Assembly: GCA_900771335.1 (NCBI GenBank)
Contig: CAAGNP010000036.1
Span: forward strand, 1 to 64,000
DNA length: 64,000 nt
Direction of reading: 5' to 3'
Origin: Rikenellaceae bacterium
GTDB taxonomy: Bacteria; Bacteroidota; Bacteroidia; Bacteroidales; UBA932
A program made the translations under genes and the position numbers. The notes under the pieces were generated by a model. It was not told where the DNA came from. It saw only the letters and a list, made by a program, of their open reading frames with translations, and searched no databases. Of this stretch, positions 57,152-64,000 are shown one piece after another; the first letter of the stretch is position 1; the number at the start of each line of letters is the position of its first letter.

Positions 57152-58402
57152 TCAGACCTTCCTGAAGACAAGACATGAGTTCTGCCCTCCAAATCCGAAG
57201 GCATTGCTGATAGCTACATTCACCTCTCTTCTCTGGGCAGTATTCAGAGTAAGATTCAAATTGTAGTCTATTTCAGGATCCTCCTCCTCAAAGTTTATGG
57301 TCGGAGGGACTATACCTGAATTAATGGCATGTATACAAGCCAGAGCCTCCACAGCACCTGCTGCCCCCATAAGGTGTCCATGCATAGATTTGGTCGAACT
57401 TATATTCAGATTATAGGCATGCTCACCAAAGAGCCTTTTGATAGCCTTCAGTTCGACAATATCCCCCAAAGGTGTAGAAGTTCCATGCGCATTTATATAA
57501 TCGACCTCCTCAATGGAAATACCGGCCTCATCGAGTGCCAGCTGCATTGATCTCATTGCCCCCTCTCCTTCCGGATGAGGTGCAGTAATGTGGTATGCAT
57601 CAGTAGTAACACCTGCCCCACATATTTCAGCATATATTTTAGCACCACGCGCTATCGCTGACTCATAGCTTTCCAGAACCAGAATACCTGCGCCCTCTCC
57701 CATTACGAAGCCATCCCTCCCTTTATCAAAAGGTCTGGACGCCTTCATATAATCATCATTACGTACTGAAAGGGCCCTTGCAGAGTTGAAGCCACCGATG
57801 GCATTTACAGAGATTGGGGCCTCAGACCCACCGGATACAATAATATCAGCCTTACCCAATCTGATAGTATTGAATGCATCCATTATGGCATGGGCAGAGG
57901 ATGCGCAAGCAGATGAGGTTACATATCCCGGACCTGTAAAGCCGTATTTGAGAGAGATCCATCCGGGGGCTATATTTGTAATGATCTTTACAATATTAAA
58001 GGGACCAAATCGCGGTGTTCCATCACCCACGAAATAGTCCCCTAATTCATTACATAAAGTCTCTATTCCACCGATACCTGAACCAAGAATCACACCCACT
58101 CTCGATTTGTCAATAGAATCCAGATCCAGTTTGGAATCCCTTATGGCCTGGTCCGCTGCAATAAGTGCAAACTCGGTAAACTTGTCCAGCTTTCTGGACT
58201 CCTTACGGTCAATACCGAATCTTACCGGATCGTAATCCTTGATTTGACAGGCAAATCTGGTCTTGAAAAGTGTAGCGTCAAATCTGTCTATCGGACAAGC
58301 TCCACTGGTCCCGTTGTCAAGATTGAGGAAAAACTCCTCAACATTGTTACCTAATGGATTTATTGTTCCGATTCCGGTGACAACTACTCTTTTTAGAGAC
58401 AT
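57152..58402 (-). CDS. fabF: 3-oxoacyl-ACP synthase II
   Basis: This 416-residue condensing enzyme elongates fatty acids by joining malonyl-ACP to acyl-ACP. The catalytic Cys is in TSSACASSAHAI, and the two His are in NAHGTSTPLGD and STKSMHGHLMGAAGAVEA. The length is normal. It lies 5 bp downstream of acpP, the usual partner. Confidence 0.97.
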   Translation of the reverse strand: MSLKRVVVTGIGTINPLGNNVEEFFLNLDNGTSGACPIDRFDATLFKTRFACQIKDYDPVRFGIDRKESRKLDKFTEFALIAADQAIRDSKLDLDSIDKSRVGVILGSGIGGIETLCNELGDYFVGDGTPRFGPFNIVKIITNIAPGWISLKYGFTGPGYVTSSACASSAHAIMDAFNTIRLGKADIIVSGGSEAPISVNAIGGFNSARALSVRNDDYMKASRPFDKGRDGFVMGEGAGILVLESYESAIARGAKIYAEICGAGVTTDAYHITAPHPEGEGAMRSMQLALDEAGISIEEVDYINAHGTSTPLGDIVELKAIKRLFGEHAYNLNISSTKSMHGHLMGAAGAVEALACIHAINSGIVPPTINFEEEDPEIDYNLNLTLNTAQRREVNVAISNAFGFGGQNSCLVFRKV

Positions 58403-58407
58403 TTTAT

Positions 58408-58644
58408 TTATTTCAATTTTTCTTCGACATATTTGATAGCGTCACCTACTGTTGAGATCTCCTCAGCTGCGTCATCTGGAATGGTGATATTGAATGCTTT
58501 TTCGAACTCCATAATAAGTTCTACAGTATCAAGTGAATCAGCACCTAGATCGTTGGTGAAGCTTGCTTTGTCTACAACTTCGCTCTCATCTACACCTAGT
58601 TTGTCTACGATGATAGCTTTTACTTTTGAAGCAATTTCTGACAT
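58408..58644 (-). CDS. acpP: Acyl carrier protein
   Basis: This 78-residue acidic helical protein carries fatty-acid intermediates on a phosphopantetheine arm attached to the Ser in GADSLDTVELIMEFEKAF. It starts MSEIASKVKAIIVDKLGVDE. It heads the acpP-fabF pair. The upstream region (58645-58723) has TTACTTTG on the minus strand, a near match to the -7 box, so its promoter is uncertain. Confidence 0.97.
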   Translation of the reverse strand: MSEIASKVKAIIVDKLGVDESEVVDKASFTNDLGADSLDTVELIMEFEKAFNITIPDDAAEEISTVGDAIKYVEEKLK

Positions 58645-58723
58645 GGTTTAAAATTTTAGTTATTAATTAAAAAATACAAATTTGGTCGCAAAGTAAGGAA
58701 AATTTTTCCGAAAAATGAAATTT

Positions 58724-60100
58724 TTAGTTCTCAGGGGCAAACATAGGGTCCCAAGGTGGGAGCATAACTGGTTTCTGCTCCAATAGTTTGAGGATTTTCG
58801 CAGGAACATATTTTTTGTCCACCACCAATCTGAACATATACTCATCGAACCATTCATCTGTCATAATGAGGTGTCCTTTGTAGCCGCTCATACCCCATGA
58901 GTTCTCCACCATCCATTTTTTGGGCTTCCCATTCTCATCCAGATCCACTGCCATAAGTGTCATAGCGTGAGATGATCCACTTGCCCCGGTGAGGATCCTC
59001 TCCCTCTTGTCCATTCCGAACTCTGTCCCCATCAAAGAGCCATAATCATAATAATTCACATCTAGGATACCTTTCTCCCTGTTGTAGAATTTGCCAACAT
59101 CGCAAGAGAAGTACATCATGGTACTGTCCTTAATGGATGCAATGGCCATCTCTTTGATATCTTCTATAGGGAGGTTTACATACACCCAGTTCTTGCCATC
59201 ATATTGGTGACGGTCATACTCTATCTCATACACTTTGTAATATTCACGTGTAGGGTCGTTCATAAGAAGAACATAACTATTGATAAGGTCCTTGCCGATA
59301 TATTCGTCATAGAAAGACTTTGGGGTATATTTCTTGGTGCTTACAGGCTTGCCTGCAGCATTGTACATAGTCCATGTAAACTCTGTTGGCGGCTCACCCA
59401 GATTCAGCACCAGGAATCTGTAAATGAATGACAACATCTCCATCTTACGGGCCTCCAGCCTCTTCATATCACCTTTCATCTCCCTCAGTTCCAGACCGAA
59501 CTCCTTGAGTTTCAAATTCAGAAGATTTGACATCCTCGAAGTGTTGTTGCTTGAGTATGTCTCAGGCATAACCTCCTTGGGGACAAGTCCATATTTGGTG
59601 ATAAGATCCGAAACACCGGTAAACTGGCCGCCATCACCAAGTGCATGCTTGAACAGCCAATCCACTTTTCTGTCATCAGATGGGAGATTTTTTGTGTCGA
59701 TAATCCCCTGTAGGAAAAGGTTGGATTTCTCAAGCTGGTCCCAGAAGAAATTGTAGTTCTGCGAGAACTCGAATGGACCCATGCCGTATTTCTCAATCAT
59801 CTCGGCCCTTAGGACATTCATACCGGTAAAGAGCCAGCATCTTCCGCTTGACTCCTGATTAGAAATACCTTTAGACTTCACTTTATGTGAGAAATAGGTA
59901 TCAATATTGGCTTGGCTGTCGAGATTTACAGCCAGCTTGTTGATATCATTCCTGCTTATTGCATTGCGAAGAGCCAACTCCTCAGGTGTACCCTTGTACC
60001 CCTCCTTGATCTTGGCAAGGGACTCAGCAGAGATTCCCCCCTGCGCAAACGCCGACAAACCGAGAGCCAGCGCCATAATTGTAGTAAATACTCTTTTCAT
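58724..60100 (-). CDS. C1B-family (bleomycin hydrolase/PepC-like) peptidase, exported
   Basis: This 458-residue papain-like peptidase has a signal peptide (MKRVFTTIMALALGLSAFAQ), so unlike classic cytosolic PepC it should act in the periplasm or outside. Catalytic residues are present: Gln and Cys in NQESSGRCWLF, His in GSSHAMTLMAV and Asn in MVENSWGMSG. It was probably formed from the aminopeptidase C fold and may be an oligomeric barrel. It stands alone with its own -7 box at 60123-60130. Confidence 0.88.
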   Translation of the reverse strand: MKRVFTTIMALALGLSAFAQGGISAESLAKIKEGYKGTPEELALRNAISRNDINKLAVNLDSQANIDTYFSHKVKSKGISNQESSGRCWLFTGMNVLRAEMIEKYGMGPFEFSQNYNFFWDQLEKSNLFLQGIIDTKNLPSDDRKVDWLFKHALGDGGQFTGVSDLITKYGLVPKEVMPETYSSNNTSRMSNLLNLKLKEFGLELREMKGDMKRLEARKMEMLSFIYRFLVLNLGEPPTEFTWTMYNAAGKPVSTKKYTPKSFYDEYIGKDLINSYVLLMNDPTREYYKVYEIEYDRHQYDGKNWVYVNLPIEDIKEMAIASIKDSTMMYFSCDVGKFYNREKGILDVNYYDYGSLMGTEFGMDKRERILTGASGSSHAMTLMAVDLDENGKPKKWMVENSWGMSGYKGHLIMTDEWFDEYMFRLVVDKKYVPAKILKLLEQKPVMLPPWDPMFAPEN

Positions 60101-60122
60101 ATTTCACGGATTATATTCTATA

Positions 60123-60130
60123 CAAATTTA
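60123..60130 (-). promoter_or_regulatory. -7 box of the C1B peptidase gene
   Basis: On the minus strand TAAATTTG (complement of 60123-60130) lies 22 bp before the start codon at 60100 and overlaps the last codon of the upstream ATP-grasp gene. No clear -33 TTTG is visible. Confidence 0.5.
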
Positions 60131-60991
60131 AAAAATTTTTCCAATAAATGAAGCGAGGGCGGTGGGTATATCGAACTCACCCAGAAGAGAAGCTGTACGG
60201 AAACCGGCGTTTCCATTGACCTCGCATACCAGGAACTCCGGGAACTTTCCCCCACCAAAGAGGATATCCACCCCTGCAAAATCGAGTCCCAACACATTGG
60301 CAGCCCTCACAGCCAAATCTGACGCAGCGGCAGGGAGCTCCACAGATAGAGCATTGCCCCCCTGGGCAAAATTCGATTTGAAACTGGATGGATTGCTCCG
60401 CAATGTATGTCCTACCACCTCTCCTCCGATGACCCACACCCTCAAATCTCTCCCCCTGCTGGTGGAGATATACTCCTGAAACATCACCCTTGCACCCTCC
60501 TCAAGGAGTGGCGAAGAGTCGCAATAGCTCTTCGCTGCAATATAATCCTCCTCGCACTCAAGGAGGAATACATCCTCACCTTTGGAGCCCATAGAGAGCT
60601 TCATCACCACCGGTTCACCCGAGAAATCTCCCCCCAACTCACCCCACGACGGATAACCGCTACTGTAAAGAAGTGTCCTTGGGGTGGCAATTCCACCCTC
60701 CTCCAAGGCTCTGACCGTCTCAATCTTATCCCTGCAGAGCTCCATTGAAGCGGTAGAATTGACCACTCTGACCCCTTGATTCTCGAACCATTGGGAAAGG
60801 GTGGAGTTGTACCCCCTCATCACCACAGCATCTGGCTTGGGAAGGGACTCTATACCCGGAATGGTACCGTCTTCCCCCCAGAATTGGATATCCACCTCCA
60901 TCCCATACTTGGCAAAGCTCTCAGAGAACCACCCGAAGGCATTCGAGGAGCGTGGGGTTGTGGCTGGGTATAGGAATAAGACTTTTTTCAT
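60128..60991 (-). CDS. RimK-family ATP-grasp ligase
   Basis: This 287-residue protein shows the ATP-grasp layout: substrate-binding N-terminal domain, then NSTASMELCRDKIETVRALEEGGIATPRT, VMKLSMGSKGEDVFLL (ATP-binding Lys), the Arg/Asp block GRDLRVWVIGGEVV and the metal site LDFAGVDILF with FLVCEVNGNAGF. RimK-like enzymes add glutamate or similar amino acids to proteins or peptides. The substrate here is unknown. It diverges from the ProX-like gene, and its own promoter is not clear. Confidence 0.85.
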   Translation of the reverse strand: MKKVLFLYPATTPRSSNAFGWFSESFAKYGMEVDIQFWGEDGTIPGIESLPKPDAVVMRGYNSTLSQWFENQGVRVVNSTASMELCRDKIETVRALEEGGIATPRTLLYSSGYPSWGELGGDFSGEPVVMKLSMGSKGEDVFLLECEEDYIAAKSYCDSSPLLEEGARVMFQEYISTSRGRDLRVWVIGGEVVGHTLRSNPSSFKSNFAQGGNALSVELPAAASDLAVRAANVLGLDFAGVDILFGGGKFPEFLVCEVNGNAGFRTASLLGEFDIPTALASFIGKIF

Positions 60992-60993
60992 TG

Positions 60994-61001
60994 TACCTTT
61001 G
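60994..61001 (+). promoter_or_regulatory. -7 box four bases before the ProX-like start codon
   Basis: TACCTTTG is followed by CGTT and then ATG at 61006. The box overlaps the beginning of the divergent ATP-grasp gene region. A leaderless mRNA is predicted. Confidence 0.6.
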
Positions 61002-61005
61002 CGTT

Positions 61006-61527
61006 ATGGAATCGATCGAACGTAGACAAATTGTATTGGACAAACTCAATGAGTGGGGATTTGACTTCAAACTTTATGAACATCCGCCACTCCCAACTAT
61101 AGAACTGGCATTGGACTATTGGACCGAATGCTGCAAAGAGGAGGACGCAGTGCACTGCAAGAACCTCTTCTTCCGCAATCACAAGGGGAACAAACACTAT
61201 CTTGTGATCATCGAATGCCACAAAACCCTCCCTATTCACGACCTTGAGAAGGTACTTCACCAAGGAAAACTCTCTTTTGCTTCCCCTGAGAGGATGGAGA
61301 GATGCCTCGGCACTACCCCTGGCTCTGTGTCACTGTTCGGTCTGATCAATGACCCTGAGAAAAAGGTAAAACTCTTCCTCGACAAAGATTTGATGGAAGC
61401 GGGTCATATCAGCTTCCACCCAAATGACAATACAGCTACTGCCGTAATCCCCAACTCAGACTTCCGCCGCTTTTTGGAATTATGGGGTGGAGAGTATGAG
61501 TTGCTGGATCTTGACAATATAGCCTAA
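61006..61527 (+). CDS. ProX/YbaK-type aminoacyl-tRNA deacylase
   Basis: The 173-residue protein starts MESIERRQIVLDKLNEWGFDF. An 18-codon in-frame extension upstream covers the promoter box and is rejected. KNLFFRNHKGNKHYLVII, LGTTPGSVSLFGLIND and ISFHPNDNTATAVI are the marks of the PrdX/ProXp-ala group, which free tRNA-Pro mischarged with alanine. The conserved Lys of the family is in CKNLFF. Its stop abuts the stop of the convergent SGNH hydrolase gene. Confidence 0.87.
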   Translation: MESIERRQIVLDKLNEWGFDFKLYEHPPLPTIELALDYWTECCKEEDAVHCKNLFFRNHKGNKHYLVIIECHKTLPIHDLEKVLHQGKLSFASPERMERCLGTTPGSVSLFGLINDPEKKVKLFLDKDLMEAGHISFHPNDNTATAVIPNSDFRRFLELWGGEYELLDLDNIA

Positions 61528-62607
61528 CTATTTCTTAAGGTATTTCTTGAATGTCTCGGCCATCCTCAAGAAACCGAGGTCGGTGAAGTGCGCCCCATCT
61601 ACAGAGTGCTCATCATCTGTACCCACATACCCTTTGGCAGGGATATACCTGAGATTTTTATGCCCCTCCTTGCGAAGCTGCTTGTATAGGTCTGACCAAA
61701 GCTGGTTCTTCTCCACAAGGTCTTTCGCTGTCCTTTGGTTAATGTGTCTGTCTGTAAACTCTACATTTTCGACCATATAGATAGTCACATTAGGACGCTC
61801 CTTGGCCAATGTGGACATAAAATGGTATGCAGAGTCCTTTATTATCTGCTGAGTGCAGTTTGGAAGACAGTTGATTACATATTTCTGTGCATCCACCCTC
61901 ATAATGGCCTCAAGGATAGATTTGTCCATACGGGCATTGCCACTGAAACCAAGATTGATGGTCTCGCAATCAAACCAGCGGCCCAAAATATTGGAGTATG
62001 TCATACCGGGACGTGAAGCACATCCGCCCTGGGTGATGCTTGTACCATAGAATACTATAGGTTTGGCACTTTTGAACTTCTCCACTTTTGGTGCAGAGAG
62101 TGTAGATGTAGAGTCGACACCGATCTCAAGCTTTACCACTCCGTCATAAAGGGGAAGGTATGCCAGAAACTCCCTTTCGGTACCGTCGCCGTTACGATAG
62201 AAGATATTGCGTGACTCTTTGCCGTTAGGCTGTGCAGTACCGACGTGTTTCCACTGACCTTCCACGAGGGTGTAAAGGTCGATACCCCTGATACCTGTTC
62301 CAGGCATATGGGCCATATTGAAATTATTAAGAAGGGTCCATTGGGCACCCATACATTTGGCATTTGATGAGAATCTGATAGCCAGACCTGCAGAATTAAG
62401 ACCCAAATCCCATAAAGCCTTACGGGTCTGGTCCTTCAAATCTGCAGGGAGGCGTGAGTAACGCATCTCGGTGTTGTCAAATCCCTGATTGATAAGGACA
62501 GCAAACTCCTCTGCATCTGTATACACAAGCTCAGACGCTTTCTGAGCAAAGGCAGCAGACATAGCCGCCAACATACATAGAACGAGTAAAAAACCTCTTT
62601 TGATCAT
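61528..62607 (-). CDS. SGNH/GDSL-family hydrolase, exported
   Basis: This 359-residue protein has a signal peptide (MIKRGFLLVLCMLAAMSAAFAQ), an N-terminal beta domain (about 25-175) and a C-terminal SGNH esterase domain. Nucleophile Ser is in VFYGTSITQGG, Gly and Asn in LGFSGNARMDKS, and Asp/His in SVDGAHFTDLGF. This two-domain layout is seen in Bacteroidetes carbohydrate esterase-like proteins. The substrate is unknown, possibly acetylated polysaccharide. It follows miaA after 15 bp in one operon. Confidence 0.87.
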   Translation of the reverse strand: MIKRGFLLVLCMLAAMSAAFAQKASELVYTDAEEFAVLINQGFDNTEMRYSRLPADLKDQTRKALWDLGLNSAGLAIRFSSNAKCMGAQWTLLNNFNMAHMPGTGIRGIDLYTLVEGQWKHVGTAQPNGKESRNIFYRNGDGTEREFLAYLPLYDGVVKLEIGVDSTSTLSAPKVEKFKSAKPIVFYGTSITQGGCASRPGMTYSNILGRWFDCETINLGFSGNARMDKSILEAIMRVDAQKYVINCLPNCTQQIIKDSAYHFMSTLAKERPNVTIYMVENVEFTDRHINQRTAKDLVEKNQLWSDLYKQLRKEGHKNLRYIPAKGYVGTDDEHSVDGAHFTDLGFLRMAETFKKYLKK

Positions 62608-62622
62608 ATCTTTAACTTTTAA

Positions 62623-63483
62623 TTATATTTCTCTCCACTCTATCTCAATCCCTTTTCTCTCCATCCCTCTGAACCAGGTCATCTGCCTCTTGGCAAACTG
62701 GTGGATGGCGATTCTGAGCTTGTCCACCATCTCATCATAAGCGAGCTCTCCGATAAGGTACTGAGTGACAAACTTATACTCCAGACCATAGTACAGAAGG
62801 TTTTCGGCGGGGATTCCGCTATCCAGAAGACCCTTCACCTCCTCCACCATACCCTCCTTCAGCCTCGCTTCCAGACGGGCATCGATCCTCGCATTGCGAA
62901 CATCGCGGCTTACTGAGACCCCCACATACTTCACCTCTGAGGGGTCAAATGGGAGTGTTATGTCGGGGGAGACAAAGTCTGGATGCTCATCCTGGTATAT
63001 CGCTATCTCTAGCGCCCTGATGAGCCTTTGCTTGGTGTCGTAGTCTGTAGTGTTGTGAAGATGCTTGTATGATGCAAGTTTCGCCACGAGGGTCTCCATG
63101 TCCTCTTTGTCAAGTGCTGCACGGAGCTCCGGATTTTGAGGAACATCCTGAAGTTTGTAGTCCCTGGTAGCCGCCTCTATATACAAACCTGAACCGCCAC
63201 ACAAAATTGGGAATTTGCCACGGCTCACCACATCATTGTACGCTTTGATAAAATCTTTCCTGTATCTGAAGATATCGTATTTCTCCCCCGCATCCATAAT
63301 GTCTATAAGGTGGTAAGGGATATCCTCATAATCACCCAGATCCTTTCCTGTACCTATATCCATCCCACGATAGACCTGACGTGAATCGGCAGAGATAATC
63401 TCACCGTTCATCTCCTTCGCCAGACGGACAGCATATTTAGTCTTTCCCGAAGCGGTCGGGCCCAATACACATAGCAGTTTCAT
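62623..63483 (-). CDS. miaA: tRNA dimethylallyltransferase
   Basis: The 286-residue enzyme adds a dimethylallyl group to A37 of tRNAs reading U-starting codons. It starts MKLLCVLGPTASGKTKYAV with the P-loop GPTASGKT at residues 8-15; a 92-codon in-frame extension upstream is antisense to smpB and is rejected. SADSRQVYRGMDIGTGK and the end FAKRQMTWFRGM are conserved. A -7 box ends four bases upstream of the start. Confidence 0.95.
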   Translation of the reverse strand: MKLLCVLGPTASGKTKYAVRLAKEMNGEIISADSRQVYRGMDIGTGKDLGDYEDIPYHLIDIMDAGEKYDIFRYRKDFIKAYNDVVSRGKFPILCGGSGLYIEAATRDYKLQDVPQNPELRAALDKEDMETLVAKLASYKHLHNTTDYDTKQRLIRALEIAIYQDEHPDFVSPDITLPFDPSEVKYVGVSVSRDVRNARIDARLEARLKEGMVEEVKGLLDSGIPAENLLYYGLEYKFVTQYLIGELAYDEMVDKLRIAIHQFAKRQMTWFRGMERKGIEIEWREI

Positions 63484-63487
63484 ATCA

Positions 63488-63495
63488 CAAAGATA
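63488..63495 (-). promoter_or_regulatory. -7 box four bases before the miaA start codon
   Basis: On the minus strand TATCTTTG (complement of 63488-63495) is followed by TGAT and then ATG at 63483. No good -33 TTTG at 19 bp. A leaderless mRNA is predicted. Confidence 0.6.
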
Positions 63496-63516
63496 AGAAT
63501 ATTGGCAATCTTTTTG

Positions 63517-63524
63517 TACTTTTG
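63517..63524 (+). promoter_or_regulatory. -7 box of smpB
   Basis: TACTTTTG is followed by seven bases and then ATG at 63532, leaving a leader of zero to three nucleotides. It diverges from the miaA box 21 bp away. Confidence 0.6.
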
Positions 63525-63531
63525 CACCAAT

Positions 63532-63987
63532 ATGGCGAGAACAAAAAGTGACATAAACATTAAGAACAAGAAGGCCTCTTTCGAATATGAGTTCATAGAG
63601 ACTTTCACTGCGGGAATTGTGCTTAGCGGGACCGAGATCAAATCCATCCGCTCGGGCAAGGCATCTCTCCCTGACAGCTATTGCTATTTTGTGGGGAATG
63701 AACTTTTTGTCAAGAACATGCACGTTGCCGACTACTGGTGGGGAAGCTTCAATAAGCACGACCCCAAACGTGACCGCAAGCTCCTCCTCACCAAAAGGGA
63801 GCTCCGCAAACTCAAACGTGCCTCTCAGGAGAAAGGTATGACCATCGTCACTGTCCGCCTTTTCATAGCAGAGAACGGCTTTGCCAAGCTCGTCATCGCC
63901 CTGGCCCGAGGCAAGAAAGAATACGACAAGCGCCAGTCCATCAAAGAGAAGGACCAGCGCCGCGAATTCGAGAGAGGGGAGTATTAG
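63532..63987 (+). CDS. smpB: SsrA-binding protein SmpB
   Basis: The 151-residue protein starts MARTKSDINIKNKKASFEYEF; an ATG ten codons upstream lies before the promoter box and is not used. It binds tmRNA and brings it to stalled ribosomes. TAGIVLSGTEIKSIRSGKASL and the basic end KEYDKRQSIKEKDQRREFER are conserved. The ssrA gene is not in the window. The 13 bases after the stop show nothing. Confidence 0.97.
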   Translation: MARTKSDINIKNKKASFEYEFIETFTAGIVLSGTEIKSIRSGKASLPDSYCYFVGNELFVKNMHVADYWWGSFNKHDPKRDRKLLLTKRELRKLKRASQEKGMTIVTVRLFIAENGFAKLVIALARGKKEYDKRQSIKEKDQRREFERGEY

Positions 63988-64000
63988 CCCTATTTGACTA

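Noticed and set aside
57150..57167. CTTCAG/CTGAAG hairpin between the DUF4270 gene and fabF
   Set aside because: It is six base pairs inside the fabF coding end without a T-run; more likely chance than a terminator.
60952..61005. 18-codon N-terminal extension of the ProX-like deacylase
   Set aside because: It runs through the perfect -7 box at 60994-61001, and the family N-terminus fits the ATG at 61006.
63484..63759. 92-codon N-terminal extension of miaA
   Set aside because: It is antisense to smpB and lies upstream of the -7 box; MiaA proteins start just before the P-loop.

Overview
The window is a gene-dense piece of a Bacteroidota chromosome, most likely order Bacteroidales. Three things support this: promoters of the Bacteroidetes type (TTTG about 19 bp upstream of TAnnTTTG) in front of many genes; lineage-typical families (DUF4270, DUF4294, DUF3098, DUF5723, GSCFA proteins, a short glycogen-synthase-like protein, secreted C1B peptidase); and mostly weak Shine-Dalgarno sequences. 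Base composition is moderate and even. I could not fix genus or family. No rRNA, tRNA or CRISPR array was seen.

Layout. 1-80: right end of an IS3-family element, cut by the window edge. 120-2710 (minus): rpsO-pnp. 2822-9119: a YgjP-type metallopeptidase, a large coiled-coil lipoprotein with an outer-membrane barrel gene, and a divergent trmH-like/glyA pair. 9190-10787: an accessory island with a 14-bp minisatellite and a REP-associated tyrosine transposase (RAYT) gene between two near-identical 152-bp direct repeats, each able to fold into a three-hairpin cloverleaf. 10788-18058 (minus): dnaB-rseC-rnfBCDGEA-TPR, encoding the replicative helicase and the ion-pumping Rnf complex. 18127-22024 (minus): two M23 peptidases, a MerR-like regulator, a Nif3-like protein and a zinc-ribbon coiled-coil protein. 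22124-30031 (plus): alaS, an LptF/G permease, fmt, thiamine pyrophosphokinase, tgt and a second LptF/G permease. 30071-36663: a threonine dehydrogenase-like SDR, a GSCFA protein, and a second large lipoprotein plus outer-membrane protein pair (DUF5723).

36770-47320 (minus): a 22-gene ribosomal protein cluster from rplP to rplQ, including secY, map, infA, rpmJ and rpoA. It starts abruptly at rplP: rpsC and the rest of the S10 block are not upstream, and rplP has its own strong promoter and a foldable leader. 47530-51445 (minus): an M19 dipeptidase followed by GT2, GtrA and GT39 genes, which look like a three-component lipid-linked glycosylation system. 51485-54803: a DUF4294 protein, then ftsX-DUF3098-uppP-lpxH for cell-envelope work. 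54906-57147: a degenerate glycogen-synthase half protein overlapping a DUF4270 lipoprotein. 57152-63987: fabF-acpP, a secreted C1B peptidase, a RimK-like ATP-grasp ligase, a ProX-type deacylase, an SGNH hydrolase with miaA, and smpB.

The most unusual items are the RAYT gene with structured flanking repeats that differ partly by structure-preserving changes, the broken S10/spc operon with a new leader, a set of promoters whose -7 box lies only four bases before the start codon (predicted leaderless mRNAs), the two lipoprotein/barrel pairs, and the glycogen-synthase-like/DUF4270 pair. The rest is ordinary housekeeping content.
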